From: Brevundimonas subvibrioides
GTDB lineage: Bacteria > Pseudomonadota > Alphaproteobacteria > Caulobacterales > Caulobacteraceae
Direction: 5' to 3'
DNA length: 64,000 bases
Assembly (NCBI RefSeq): GCF_027271155.1
Contig: NZ_CP114542.1
Span: 1,798,001-1,862,000, forward strand
Position 1 is the stretch's first letter. The number at the start of each line of letters is the position of its first letter. Positions 23,560-33,081 of this stretch are shown piece by piece. Position numbers and translations under genes: made by a program. The notes beneath the pieces are model-generated. The model saw only the letters and a list, made by a program, of their open reading frames with translations, searched no databases and had not been told where the DNA came from.

Positions 23560-24045
23560 ATGGCCGACGACGCGCCGCCGATTGACGAGATGCAGTACGA
23601 GAAGCTGGCGCAGGATGCCCTGCGTGGCGTGATCCGTGCCGCGCTCGAGCGCGCCGCCGGTCCCGGCGGTATCCCGGGTGCTCATCACTTCTACATTACC
23701 TTCAAGACCCGCGCGCCCGGCGTCTCGGTTCCGCCCGATGTCGTGGCGAAATATCCCGACGAGATGACCGTCGTGCTCCAGCACCAGTACTGGGACCTCG
23801 CCGTCGAGCACGACCTGTTTTCCGTCATGCTGAAGTTCGGCGGCATGCCCAAGGTCCTGACCGTGCCCTATGCGGCCGTGACCCGCTTCTACGATCCCAG
23901 CGTCCAGTTCCTGCTGCAGTTCGAGGCGCCCGAGGTCGTGGCCGAACCCGTCGCGGAACTGCCCGCTCCCAAGCGGACCGATCCGGCACCGTCGGGCGAC
24001 GACGGCCCCAAGGTCGTGTCGCTGGACCAGTTCCGCAAGAAATAG
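23560..24045 (+). CDS. sspB: SspB-type ClpXP adaptor for ssrA-tagged proteins
   Basis: Binds the tmRNA tag and hands tagged proteins to the ClpXP protease; 161 aa. The ATG at 23560 has a GAGGGG ribosome site. Family features are an N-terminal helix (MQYEKLAQDALRGVIRAALE), the beta-barrel with HHFYITFKTRAPGV and YPDEMTVVLQHQYWDL, a disordered acidic/Pro linker, and a conserved C-terminal tail (VVSLDQFRKK) likely to dock on ClpX. It lies about 110 bp downstream of ssrA on the same strand, so tag and tag-reader are linked. Confidence 0.9.
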   Translation: MADDAPPIDEMQYEKLAQDALRGVIRAALERAAGPGGIPGAHHFYITFKTRAPGVSVPPDVVAKYPDEMTVVLQHQYWDLAVEHDLFSVMLKFGGMPKVLTVPYAAVTRFYDPSVQFLLQFEAPEVVAEPVAELPAPKRTDPAPSGDDGPKVVSLDQFRKK

Positions 24046-24103
24046 GCTTTGCGCCGCCCGCGCTCTTGGTAGGCTGTCCTCTCCTCCAGTCGGGAGCGTC
24101 TCC

Positions 24104-24847
24104 CTGGTTCGCACGGTCGTCATCGTTCTTTTGGCATGGCTGGGTGCAGTCCCTGCTCTCGCCCAGAGCCGGTTCGACGGCTGGGCCTCCGCCGTCATCG
24201 CCGGCGACTGGCGCACCAGCGCGGGTCAGCCGATCCAGGCCTTCGACAATGCCCGTCGCGACCTGACCGCCGGGTTCCTGGCCGCCGGCTTTTCCCGAGG
24301 CGACATGGTCGACTACAGCCTGCGCCCGGATGCCTAACCGCCCATCTCGGCCGAGGCCGCCGTCACCGCCATCGCCGCGACCGCCACCCGTGCGACCCGC
24401 GGCTGCTTTCTGTATTTCAGCTCCCACGGCTCGCCACAGGGGATCAACTTCGGACCCACGGCGCGGCTCACGCCAACCGCCATGGCAAGCCTGGTCAATG
24501 AAATGTGCGGCGACCGGCCGACCGTCGTGGTCATATCCGCCTGCTTCTCCGGCGTGTTTCTCGACAGCCTGTCGGGGCCGAACCGCATGGTCATGACCGC
24601 CGCACGCCGTGACCGGTCCTCGTTCGGATGCAGCGAGGACGCCACCTATCCGTATTTCGACGGCTGTGTGATCGAAAGCCTTCCGACCGCCACCGACTTC
24701 ATCGCCCTGGCCAACGCCACCCGAGCCTGCGTCAGCCAGCGCGAGGCGGCAGAAGGCCTGACGCCGGCTTCGGAGCCCCAGGTCTTCATTGGCCCCAATA
24801 TGCAGCTGCTGCTGCCGACCCTGCGGTTCACCCGATCGAGTGGCTAG
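24104..24847 (+). pseudogene. C13-family (legumain-like) cysteine peptidase, interrupted by TAA
   Basis: Secreted caspase-fold peptidase of a type common in Caulobacteraceae. The frame encodes a hydrophobic leader ending in PALAQS, then NARRDLTAGFLAAGF, a catalytic His in FSSHGSPQGI and a catalytic Cys in VVISACFSGVF, followed by the usual NRMVMTAARRDRSSFGC. An in-frame TAA at 24335-24337 splits it after RPDA; the same frame stays open for 170 codons. No ATG or GTG heads the leader: only CTG at 24104 or TTG at 24131 is available, which also suggests decay. CAA-to-TAA would explain the stop. The 3' end shares CTAG with the convergent RusA-like gene. Confidence 0.75.
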
Positions 24848-25203
24848 GCTTTGCGGGGATAGGCCCGGATCGTGATGCGCTCGCGTTCGCCCTCGCGCCT
24901 TTCGACCAGCAGCCGGGCCACCTGGGCGTCATCGTGGAACAGATATCCCTTGATGGCGTCCAGCAAGGCCTTGGCCAGGTTGTCCAGATCCATCCAGGGC
25001 GGCTCGCCGACGTGCTCCATCACGATCTCCACGACGTAGTCGCCATAGGACGGCCGCGCGCCACGCCATTCCTTCCTGAAGAACTCATAGACCAGCGGCT
25101 TGTAGTATTTGGCCTGGGTGGTCAGGCCGTCGATCATGATGACGACGGCCTCCCCCTCCTCGCGCGCCCGGACCTTGCCGGAGACGACCCAGTCTTCGCT
25201 CAC
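24844..25203 (-). CDS. RusA-family Holliday-junction endonuclease-like protein
   Basis: 119 aa. RusA-type resolvases cut four-way DNA junctions and are most often phage-derived. The family core is clear: PPWMDLDNLAKALLDAIKG followed by HDDAQVARL, supplying the acidic residues that bind magnesium. The start overlaps the stop of the cyclophilin gene (ATGA), so it is co-translated with it. No other phage gene is nearby, so this looks like a resident copy. It could serve recombination repair beside or instead of RuvC, which is not in the window. Confidence 0.8.
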   Translation of the reverse strand: MSEDWVVSGKVRAREEGEAVVIMIDGLTTQAKYYKPLVYEFFRKEWRGARPSYGDYVVEIVMEHVGEPPWMDLDNLAKALLDAIKGYLFHDDAQVARLLVERREGERERITIRAYPRKA

Positions 25204-25811
25204 GGCAGGCAGACCGCCGGCAAGGGGCTGGCCAGGGTGGCGGCATCGATAACCACGGGGGCGATCAACTGCTCCTCCCGCGCCGGACCGGCGTGGATGG
25301 CCTGAAGGATCTCCATGCCCGAGAGCACGGAACCGAACGCCGCAAAACCCTGACCGTCGGGATTGCGCCCGCCGCCGAAATCGAGCGCCGGCGCGTCCCG
25401 GATCACGATGAAGAAACTGGAGGTCGCCGTGTCAGGCCCGTCCCGCGCCATCGAGATCGTCCCCATGGAATGGCGCAGGCCCGTATCGATGGTCCGCTCC
25501 AGCGTGATGGGGCCGAGGCCGGGATCATCGCTGCCGGCCGTCGTCGCCGCCTGGATCACGTCGATGGGGTTGGGATTGTCGTTGGTTTCCGACACCACGG
25601 TCCGGAAGAAGCTGCCCCCGGCGTAGCGACCCTGCTGCACATAACGCAGGAAGTTGCAGGTCGTGATCGGCGCATGCCTGGCATCGAGGCGCAGAACCAC
25701 GTCGCCCTGCGTCGTATGCAGGATGACGAGGGGCTGATCGGTCTGTGCGAATGCTGCTCCGGCTGTGGCGAGCACCATCGCCGCAAGGACGGCCGGGATT
25801 TTCCTGATCAC
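25200..25811 (-). CDS. Periplasmic cyclophilin-type peptidyl-prolyl isomerase
   Basis: Speeds prolyl bond isomerisation in exported proteins; 203 aa. A signal peptide ([22 protein letters not shown]) is followed by the cyclophilin domain: [18 protein letters not shown], the active-site FFRTV, then [19 protein letters not shown]. The loop between the first strands carries extra residues, as in bacterial PpiA-like forms. First gene of a two-gene unit with the RusA-like resolvase, and divergent from fumC. Confidence 0.88.
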   Translation of the reverse strand: MIRKIPAVLAAMVLATAGAAFAQTDQPLVILHTTQGDVVLRLDARHAPITTCNFLRYVQQGRYAGGSFFRTVVSETNDNPNPIDVIQAATTAGSDDPGLGPITLERTIDTGLRHSMGTISMARDGPDTATSSFFIVIRDAPALDFGGGRNPDGQGFAAFGSVLSGMEILQAIHAGPAREEQLIAPVVIDAATLASPLPAVCLP

Positions 25812-25906
25812 GCTTACGGCCTCCGTCGTCCCGGCCGCTTGTCCGGTCGTTCCCCCGTGCTACACCGCCGCGCACTCTCCCGCCACGCCCTGATGAGCCG
25901 AAACCG

Positions 25907-27298
<1,392 letters not shown>

Positions 27299-27343
27299 AG
27301 CCCCCTGCTCGCGTTTGGCCGCCTTTCGCACTATAGTATCCCT

Positions 27344-27589
27344 ATGGTGCATCCTGTCTTGAAGAAGATCGAGATCGAACCGGAACTGCTGGAGCAGGCC
27401 GCGCGGCTGGGTCTTGATGTGACCGGCGTGGATGAAAGAAGCCTTCGCCTGTATCTGCAAAAGGTCGATCCGGCTGGAGCGGAAGCACGCGCGAAGCGGT
27501 GGGCCGAGGAGAATGCCGAAGCGATCAAGGCTCACAACGAGCGCATCGCCCGACATGGCGTCTTTGGCGAGGATTTGCGCAGCTGGTGA
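27344..27589 (+). CDS. CcdA-family antitoxin
   Basis: 81 aa. CcdA-like antitoxins bind CcdB toxin and repress their own operon. The C-terminal half has the family pattern RWAEENAEAIKAHNERIARHGVFG, which wraps the toxin, and the N-terminal half would be the DNA-binding ribbon-helix-helix. TATAGT at 27332-27337 ends just 6 bp before the ATG and there is no Shine-Dalgarno site, suggesting leaderless translation. The stop overlaps the toxin start (GTGA). Confidence 0.88.
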   Translation: MVHPVLKKIEIEPELLEQAARLGLDVTGVDERSLRLYLQKVDPAGAEARAKRWAEENAEAIKAHNERIARHGVFGEDLRSW

Positions 27590-27900
27590 TCCGCCAGTTC
27601 GACCTTATCGACAACCCATCGCTACGATCTCGCATCGTCGCACCATTCCTGGTGGTCGTTCAGTCGCACCTCTATGACGAAGGCCCGACGCTACTTGTCG
27701 CCCCGATGCTGCGTATGGCCTCGACGGCGGTTCTCACCAGGGTTTCGCTGGCAGTATCGCACCAGCATCAGGAATACATCCTCATGTTATCCGAACTTGG
27801 CGCAATCAACCGACCGACGGCTGCGATCGTTCGCGGCTCCCTGCTTCCCTACGAAGACGATATCCGCCGCGCACTCGATCGGTTGTTGACGGGGTTCTGA
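27586..27900 (+). CDS. CcdB-family toxin
   Basis: 104 aa from a GTG at 27586 that overlaps the antitoxin stop. CcdB poisons DNA gyrase. The fold is recognisable: an N-terminal strand (VIRQFDLIDNP), PFLVVVQSHLYDEGPTLLVAPM, then the conserved C-terminal helix. The usual short C-terminal end that contacts GyrA (W-G-I in plasmid CcdB) is here ALDRLLTGF, so the target is not certain. Followed after one base by the ATPase gene. Confidence 0.82.
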   Translation: MIRQFDLIDNPSLRSRIVAPFLVVVQSHLYDEGPTLLVAPMLRMASTAVLTRVSLAVSHQHQEYILMLSELGAINRPTAAIVRGSLLPYEDDIRRALDRLLTGF

Positions 27901-27901
27901 A

Positions 27902-28663
27902 GTGACGGCGCTGGAGCGACCCTATTGGATTGAAGCGCAGTTCCAGCGGCGCGAGGGGTGGGATGCGGCTGTATATCCGTTCAACCTGCCAGCCGTACGA
28001 TCGCTGCACAGCCTGGAATTTCATCCGAACGTGACCTTTCTGGTTGGCGAGAACGGCTCCGGGAAATCCACGCTGATAGAGGCCCTGGCGGTGGCTTGGG
28101 GGTTCAACGCCGAGGGTGGGTCAAAGAACTTCAGCTTTGGCACACGCGGGTCGCACTCCCCTCTGCATGCCTTCGTCCGCCCGGTGCGCGCGCCGCTGCG
28201 ACCGATCGACGGCTATTTCCTGAGAGCAGAAAGCTATTTCAACGTGGCTTCGGAAATCGAAAGGCTCGATGAAGAGCCATCTGGCGGTCCGCCGATAATC
28301 GATAGCTACGGTGGGAAATCCCTTCACGAACAGTCGCACGGCGAGAGCTTTTTCGCCCTTTTCGAGAACCGGTTCAGGGGCGATGGCCTCTATATTCTCG
28401 ACGAGCCCGAGGCCGCGCTGTCGCCCAGCCGCCAGTTGTCATTCCTGGCCAGGATGCATGAGCTGGTCCTTGCCCGCTCCCAACTGATTATCGCAACCCA
28501 TTCGCCGATCCTGCTGGGCTACCCGAACGCCTGGATCTACCAGGTCTCCCGGATCGGTCTCGACCGCATCGCCTACGAGGACACGGACCACTACCAGGTC
28601 ACCCGCAACTTCCTGAACCGGCGTGCAATGATGCTGGAGGTGCTGCTGAAGCCGGACGACTGA
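27902..28663 (+). CDS. AAA/ABC-type ATPase in the ccdAB operon
   Basis: 253 aa, GTG start. Single ABC-like ATPase head: Walker A VGENGSGKSTLIEALA, signature-like HEQSHGESFFALF, Walker B GLYILDEPEAALSP and a switch His in IIATHSPIL. It resembles the stand-alone predicted ATPases of COG3910. No membrane or nuclease domain. It begins 1 bp after ccdB, so the three genes look like one transcript. A defence or maintenance role is possible but unproven; it could equally be an unrelated passenger. Confidence 0.8.
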   Translation: MTALERPYWIEAQFQRREGWDAAVYPFNLPAVRSLHSLEFHPNVTFLVGENGSGKSTLIEALAVAWGFNAEGGSKNFSFGTRGSHSPLHAFVRPVRAPLRPIDGYFLRAESYFNVASEIERLDEEPSGGPPIIDSYGGKSLHEQSHGESFFALFENRFRGDGLYILDEPEAALSPSRQLSFLARMHELVLARSQLIIATHSPILLGYPNAWIYQVSRIGLDRIAYEDTDHYQVTRNFLNRRAMMLEVLLKPDD

Positions 28664-28685
28664 CCCGGGCGCGGGCCACGGCCAG

Positions 28686-29078
28686 TCAGGGCTTGTCCCG
28701 GATCGTCGCACCGACCGGCATGAGGGCCAGTTTGGCCAGTTCCAGGTCCTTCAGGGCGAAGGGGATGCCGATGATGGTGATGGCCTCGGCGACGGCGATA
28801 ACAATGTGCGACAGGGCGATGTACCAGCCGGCGAACACGAACCAGATCACGTTCAGGCCCACACCGAGGCAGCCGACGTCCTTGCCTCCTGTCTCGCCCG
28901 CCCAGACCACTTCGCGCCCGAACGGCCAGAAGGAATAGCTGGCGATCCGCCAGGCCGAAAACGCCCAGGGCAGGCCGACCACGGTGATCGCGAGGATCGC
29001 TCCGCCCAGCAGCCACAGCAGACCGCTGATCCAGCCGCCGAAGACGAACCACAGGATATTCAGGATCAGTCGGATCAA
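28686..29078 (-). CDS. YccF family inner-membrane protein
   Basis: 130 aa. Two YccF (DUF307) repeats, each with hydrophobic helices: ILNILWFVFGGWISGLLWLLG and LNVIWFVFAGWYIALSH. The repeats share NxxWFVFxGW, so the protein is an internal duplication as usual in this family. Function unknown. A Cys-containing loop (GGKDVGCLGVG) joins the halves. Convergent with the ATPase gene. Confidence 0.85.
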   Translation of the reverse strand: MIRLILNILWFVFGGWISGLLWLLGGAILAITVVGLPWAFSAWRIASYSFWPFGREVVWAGETGGKDVGCLGVGLNVIWFVFAGWYIALSHIVIAVAEAITIIGIPFALKDLELAKLALMPVGATIRDKP

Positions 29079-29127
29079 GGGCGTCTCTCCCGCCGGCCCG
29101 CTGCCGACCCCGAATACATAGTCGAAA

Positions 29128-29151
29128 GGCCCCGCCGATATCAGCGGGGCC
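29128..29151 (-). terminator. Hairpin downstream of the DUF2171 gene
   Basis: A perfect 8-bp stem (GGCCCCGC / GCGGGGCC) with an 8-nt loop. On the minus strand it is followed by TTTCG, so it fits termination of the DUF2171 transcript before the yccF-like gene. Confidence 0.6.
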
Positions 29152-29181
29152 CTCGTGAATTCGTCGTAACCCGGCGGATGC

Positions 29182-29430
29182 CTAGTGTGTGTCGTGGTGC
29201 TTTTCGGTCCACTGGGCCCTGGCCTGATCTTTCGTCAGCGACAGGCGGACCGTGTCGTCATCGACGTCGTCGACCCAGCTGACCGGGATCATGTGATGCT
29301 TGAAGCCACCGGCGAGGTCCAGCTTGGCCAACTCGATCTGGTCGCCGAGGACGTGATCGACACGACCGACGTGGCCGCCGTCCGAACCGACGACTTCGAG
29401 GTGTTCCTTGATGCGCGTGACGTCTACCAT
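29182..29430 (-). CDS. DUF2171 domain protein
   Basis: 82 aa from the ATG at 29430, preceded by AGGAG at 8 nt. The sequence (MVDVTRIKEHLEVVGSDGG, then HVGRVDHV, KLDLAGGFKHHMIPVSWVDD) matches the DUF2171 / PRC-barrel-like small proteins of alphaproteobacteria, which are often stress-induced. Function not established. His-rich C-terminus (EKHHDTH). Confidence 0.8.
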   Translation of the reverse strand: MVDVTRIKEHLEVVGSDGGHVGRVDHVLGDQIELAKLDLAGGFKHHMIPVSWVDDVDDDTVRLSLTKDQARAQWTEKHHDTH

Positions 29431-29508
29431 GGGGAGGTCTCCTGGCTGGGTTGAGACACTCAAACGCCGACCCGTGCGCCAGGTTGCCGACTGCGCCGAA
29501 AGGACCCG

Positions 29509-29685
29509 ATGGCCGAGATCGTCAACCTGAACCGCGCGCGCAAGGCGCGAAACAAGGCAGAGACGAAGTCACGGGCCGAGGTCAACCGGGTTCTCCATGG
29601 CCTCACCAGGGCCGAACGCGACGCCGCCCGTGCAGAACGCGAACGCCTGTCACGCCTGCTGGATCAGTCCCGCCTCGAGGATTAG
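29509..29685 (+). CDS. DUF4169 family small protein
   Basis: 58 aa, highly basic: MAEIVNLNRARKARNKAE then AEVNRVLHGLTRAE. This is the DUF4169 pattern (MAEIVNLNxxRKxR) seen near fumC in alphaproteobacteria. Function unknown; the charge suggests nucleic-acid or ribosome contact. AAGGAC precedes the ATG. Its TAG overlaps the convergent transporter stop (TTAG). Confidence 0.82.
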   Translation: MAEIVNLNRARKARNKAETKSRAEVNRVLHGLTRAERDAARAERERLSRLLDQSRLED

Positions 29686-30602
29686 GACGCCACCTTCGGC
29701 GCGCGGGCCAGCAGCGCCTGCCCACCCAGCACCAGCGCCAGCCCCGCCGCCGCCGACCATCCAAAATGGGCGTCCTCGAACAGCACCGACACCAGCATGG
29801 CGATCGGCGGCGTCAGGGCAGAGATGTAGCTGGCCAGGGCATAGCCCTTTGCCCTCGCCACGGCGAAATAGGTGACGAAGGCCACGACCGAACCCATGAC
29901 GGCCAGATAGACCAGCGAGATCAGATAGCCGGGGCTCGGATCGATCGTGAACCGCGCGCCCGTCACCAGCCCGAAGACGACCAGCATCCCCGTCCCATAG
30001 GTCATGGCCCAGCCGGTCTGCGGCAGGATCGCGGTGCCCATCTCCTGACCCCGCCAGGAGAAATAGTTGCCGACGGCAGAGCTCAGGACCGCCAGGAAGG
30101 CGAGGCCGATCCCGATCAATGCGCGCTGGTCGAAACCGGCCCCGAGCGCTTCGCCACCCGACAGGACGGCGACACCGATGATCCCGAGTGTGGCCCCCGT
30201 CCAGGCCGCGCCTGAGGCCTTCTGGCCCACCACCAACCGGAACAGCACCAGATTCAGGAAGGCAAGGCCGGCGAACACTACAGCCACGATGGCCGAGGTG
30301 ACATGCCCCTCGGCCGCATAGGTGAAGGAGTAGCTGACGGCGAAGATGAAGGCACCCTGTCCCACGGCCGCCAGATGCTGGCCTCGCGTCAGCTTCAGCG
30401 AGCGCCCGGTCACCGCACAGCCGACGATCAACACCAGCGCCGCCAGCCCGAACCGCCAGACCAGCGACGCCACCGGATCGACCGTCCCCAACTGCCAGGT
30501 GATCGCATACCAGGTCGTGCCCCAGATCACGGCACACAGGGCGACGCCAGCGATGGCCAGGGCATTGGCGGACGGACGACGCAGGGGTTCGGGCAGGCTC
30601 AA
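29682..30602 (-). CDS. EamA/DMT-superfamily transporter
   Basis: Ten-helix drug/metabolite exporter of two EamA repeats: the first from AIAGVALCAVIWGTTWYAI, the second from LIGIGLAFLAVLSSAVGNYF. Inner membrane; substrate unknown, members export amino acids or metabolites. The start is uncertain: TTG at 30602 gives a compact N-terminus of about 306 aa, and an ATG at 30686 would add 28 residues of low quality. It lies between DUF4169 and Coq4 genes. Confidence 0.82.
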   Translation of the reverse strand: MSLPEPLRRPSANALAIAGVALCAVIWGTTWYAITWQLGTVDPVASLVWRFGLAALVLIVGCAVTGRSLKLTRGQHLAAVGQGAFIFAVSYSFTYAAEGHVTSAIVAVVFAGLAFLNLVLFRLVVGQKASGAAWTGATLGIIGVAVLSGGEALGAGFDQRALIGIGLAFLAVLSSAVGNYFSWRGQEMGTAILPQTGWAMTYGTGMLVVFGLVTGARFTIDPSPGYLISLVYLAVMGSVVAFVTYFAVARAKGYALASYISALTPPIAMLVSVLFEDAHFGWSAAAGLALVLGGQALLARAPKVAS

Positions 30603-30698
30603 GGCAGACTCACACTCAGGGTAGAGCGCCGACCCTTGCCGGGTGACGGCGTCGCAGGCAACCGCGATCCCCGTCCGACACCCCAAGGCTGCCTTATG

Positions 30699-31460
30699 TC
30701 ACGCCCGCAGCTTGACGACGTTGCGCACGGCTTCAGGCACCGCCGAATAAACGGTGGCCGGCCGGATCCCCAGTCGCAAGCGGGCCGCGTCCAGAGGTTC
30801 ACGGAACAGGCCCTCATAGTCCAGTGCCGGAAGCCAGCGCGCCGCGCGTCCGTTCCGCCATGCCTGGAGGACCGCCCGCCGCGCCGGAATGGCCCGGTTC
30901 TCCCGCTGGATCTCGCGCGCGGCGCCATAGCCGATGAAGGCAAACCCGAGGTTCCGGGTCTGGCCATAGGAAAACGAAACCACGCAGGCTTCGCCCAGCG
31001 CATCGGTGCCGTAGCCGGTCAGGACGTGCCAGATGTCGTGGATGTCCCTGAGCCTGCGCGAATACCAGACGACCGGATGCGGCGCGTCGATGAAGGGCAC
31101 CACTTCGCGCTCCACCGCGGCGAGCCCGTCGGCTGTGAAGCCGCGCGCTTCCCGGAACGCCCGATAGGTCGCACCGACCGTCCCCGGCTCGAACCGGGCC
31201 AGCCACTCGGGATCATCCAGCCTGTGCGCCAGTTCGTCACGCAGGAAGGCCTGACGACCACCCTCCATGGTGCGCAGCATCCGCGCATAGCCTCGGGCCT
31301 GCGATCGACCAGAGAGAGCCTTCATGATTTCAAAGACCTGGGCGGTGTCTTCCTTGTCCCGTATGAGCTTTCGGAACGCCCGATAGGCGGCGAACGGCTG
31401 AATGCGCTGCGGCTTCAGCGACTGGAACTCTTCGGGGTCGGCAAGCGTATCGATCGTCAT
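30699..31460 (-). CDS. Coq4 family ubiquinone-biosynthesis protein
   Basis: 253 aa. Coq4 proteins act in coenzyme Q synthesis; eukaryotic and some bacterial members perform oxidative decarboxylation of the ring at C1. The metal-binding motif HDxxH-x(11)-E is intact in DIHDIWHVLTGYGTDALGEA. The N-terminus lacks a targeting signal. It could be an alternative to other Q-ring enzymes not present in this window. Same strand as the transporter, divergent from the RHH gene. Confidence 0.87.
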   Translation of the reverse strand: MTIDTLADPEEFQSLKPQRIQPFAAYRAFRKLIRDKEDTAQVFEIMKALSGRSQARGYARMLRTMEGGRQAFLRDELAHRLDDPEWLARFEPGTVGATYRAFREARGFTADGLAAVEREVVPFIDAPHPVVWYSRRLRDIHDIWHVLTGYGTDALGEACVVSFSYGQTRNLGFAFIGYGAAREIQRENRAIPARRAVLQAWRNGRAARWLPALDYEGLFREPLDAARLRLGIRPATVYSAVPEAVRNVVKLRA

Positions 31461-31650
31461 CGAGGCATCCCGCTGTGAGGATCGCGAGTATAGCGCACCC
31501 TGCGACCGTCGCGAACCCTGGCCCGACGCCTCGCCACCCTCTCCACCGAACCCGGCGGATTCAAGCGGCGACCTTCAGCCTTTTGAACGCGGCGCTTGTG
31601 GCCTATCGTATCCGCGTGGAAGAGGCAGCTTTGACGGAACGCGCAGTCTG

Positions 31651-31869
31651 ATGCTCAAGAAGCGCTCCGTCACCCTGGCCGGTCACGCCACCTCCGTGGC
31701 TCTGGAACCCGAGTTCTGGGTCATCCTCGACCGCATCGCCGCCGAACGGAATCTCAGCCACGCAGGCCTGCTGGTCTGGGTCGACCAGACACGGGGACGT
31801 CGCCCGCTCGCCTCCGCGTGCCGGCTTCTCGCGCTGGAGCACGCGGGGTCAGGATCCATCACTCGCTAA
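31651..31869 (+). CDS. Ribbon-helix-helix domain protein
   Basis: 72 aa: MLKKRSVTLAGHATSVALEP, then FWVILDRIAAERNLSHAGLL and RRPLASACRLLALEH. Matches the alphaproteobacterial RHH family (RHH_4) that usually follows DUF4169. Probably a small DNA-binding regulator; target unknown. The ATG at 31651 has no clear ribosome site. It is followed at 49 bp by the SIMPL gene. Confidence 0.82.
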   Translation: MLKKRSVTLAGHATSVALEPEFWVILDRIAAERNLSHAGLLVWVDQTRGRRPLASACRLLALEHAGSGSITR

Positions 31870-31917
31870 GTGCGACGATCGCGCGCAGGGTCTTCTTCTC
31901 AACCCGGAGATACCGCC

Positions 31918-32637
31918 GTGCCCGTCGATCGCAGCAACCTTCTTCCCCCCGCCATCTTTGGCGGGCTCATCGCCATCGGCCTGATCGGGTCCGGCATCGC
32001 CATCGGCGGCGGGGTCATAAATGCCCAGGTCGGCAACCGGCAGGTCACGGTGCGCGGCGTGGCCGAGCGTAACGTCGTGGCCGACCTGGCCGTCCTGACC
32101 ATCAACTTCAGCCAGTCGGGCGACGATCTGGATGCCGTCACCGGCAAGATCGACGGCGATCTGCTCAAGGTTCAGCAGTTCCTGAAGGCCCAGGGCTATC
32201 CTGAGGACGCCCTGACCAACGGTCGCCTGTCCGTCACGGACAACAAGGCCAATGCCTATCAGCCCGCCGGCGACGTGTTGCACTATACCGCCACCAACTC
32301 GGTCACGATCCGCACCCGCGACGTGGCCCGCGTGGCCCAGACCCAGCGTTCGCTGGACCAGCTGGTGCGTCAGGACGTGCTGATCGGGTTCGCCGACCCG
32401 GTCTATGTCTACACGAAGCTGAACGAGGTCCGCCCGTCCATGATCGCCGAAGCCACGGCCTCGGCCCGCTCGGGGGCGGAGCAGTTCGCCAAGGATTCCG
32501 GCGCACCGCTCGGGCCCATCCGCCAGGCGACGCAAGGGTCGTTCGAAATCCTTGCCCGCGAGGACATCGACAACGAATCCACCTCGCTGGACAAGCGCGT
32601 CCGCGTCGTCGCCACGGTCACCTACCAGCTGAAATAA
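31918..32637 (+). CDS. SIMPL (DUF541) domain protein, membrane-anchored
   Basis: 239 aa from GTG 31918, chosen for GGAG at 8 nt; a GTG at 31870 would add 16 residues. One N-terminal helix (AIFGGLIAIGLIGSGIAIGG) anchors a periplasmic SIMPL domain: QVTVRGVAERNVVADLAVLTI near its start and RVRVVATVTYQLK at its end. Family members form oligomeric periplasmic assemblies; physiological role not settled. Confidence 0.82.
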   Translation: MPVDRSNLLPPAIFGGLIAIGLIGSGIAIGGGVINAQVGNRQVTVRGVAERNVVADLAVLTINFSQSGDDLDAVTGKIDGDLLKVQQFLKAQGYPEDALTNGRLSVTDNKANAYQPAGDVLHYTATNSVTIRTRDVARVAQTQRSLDQLVRQDVLIGFADPVYVYTKLNEVRPSMIAEATASARSGAEQFAKDSGAPLGPIRQATQGSFEILAREDIDNESTSLDKRVRVVATVTYQLK

Positions 32638-32645
32638 GCCTTCGG

Positions 32646-32678
32646 TCTCCTCCCTGTCGCGAAGCGCTGGGGAGGAGA
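32646..32678. terminator. Bidirectional hairpin between convergent genes
   Basis: A 9-bp stem (TCTCCTCCC / GGGAGGAGA) with a 15-nt loop lies between the SIMPL gene and the small membrane-protein gene. Confidence 0.5.
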
Positions 32679-32686
32679 TACCGACA

Positions 32687-32974
32687 TCAGTTCGAGGGGG
32701 CCGGGCCCGGGGTCGGCAGGGTCGGCGGCTCGACCTCCGGCAGCCTCGGCGCATCCATCGGGGGCAGGTTCACATCCACATCGATCCGGGTGTCCGCCGC
32801 GTCCTTCGCCGGGTTGTTTCCGCTCAACAGAACGACCGCGATAATCGCCACCACGACCACCAGCCCGCCGATCAGAAGGGCAATGAAGCCACCGCCCCCT
32901 CCGCCTCGCTCGGGCTGGACGTTGACCGTCGTATGGGACGACGGCTCGCCTCCGCGGTTTGAATGATCGGTCAT
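32687..32974 (-). CDS. Small single-span membrane protein
   Basis: 95 aa from the ATG at 32974. A polar, Gly-rich start (NVQPERGGGGGG) leads into one helix (FIALLIGGLVVVVAIIAVVLL) and an acidic, Pro-rich tail with repeated LP and PP. Probably anchored with the tail outside. Family not recognised. Divergent from the helicase gene and convergent with the SIMPL gene. Confidence 0.65.
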   Translation of the reverse strand: MTDHSNRGGEPSSHTTVNVQPERGGGGGGFIALLIGGLVVVVAIIAVVLLSGNNPAKDAADTRIDVDVNLPPMDAPRLPEVEPPTLPTPGPAPSN

Positions 32975-33081
32975 TTTCCAGTCCCTCTCCATGCGCCGCC
33001 CTGAACCGCACAAACGACAGCGTCGCTTGCCGGTTCCTGGCCCGTCGAAGTCAGGGACTGACTTTGGCCTCTGTGCTCATT

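Noticed and set aside
24844..25203. Prophage remnant suggested by the RusA-like gene
   Set aside because: No integrase, structural or lysis genes nearby; the gene is coupled to a housekeeping-type cyclophilin.
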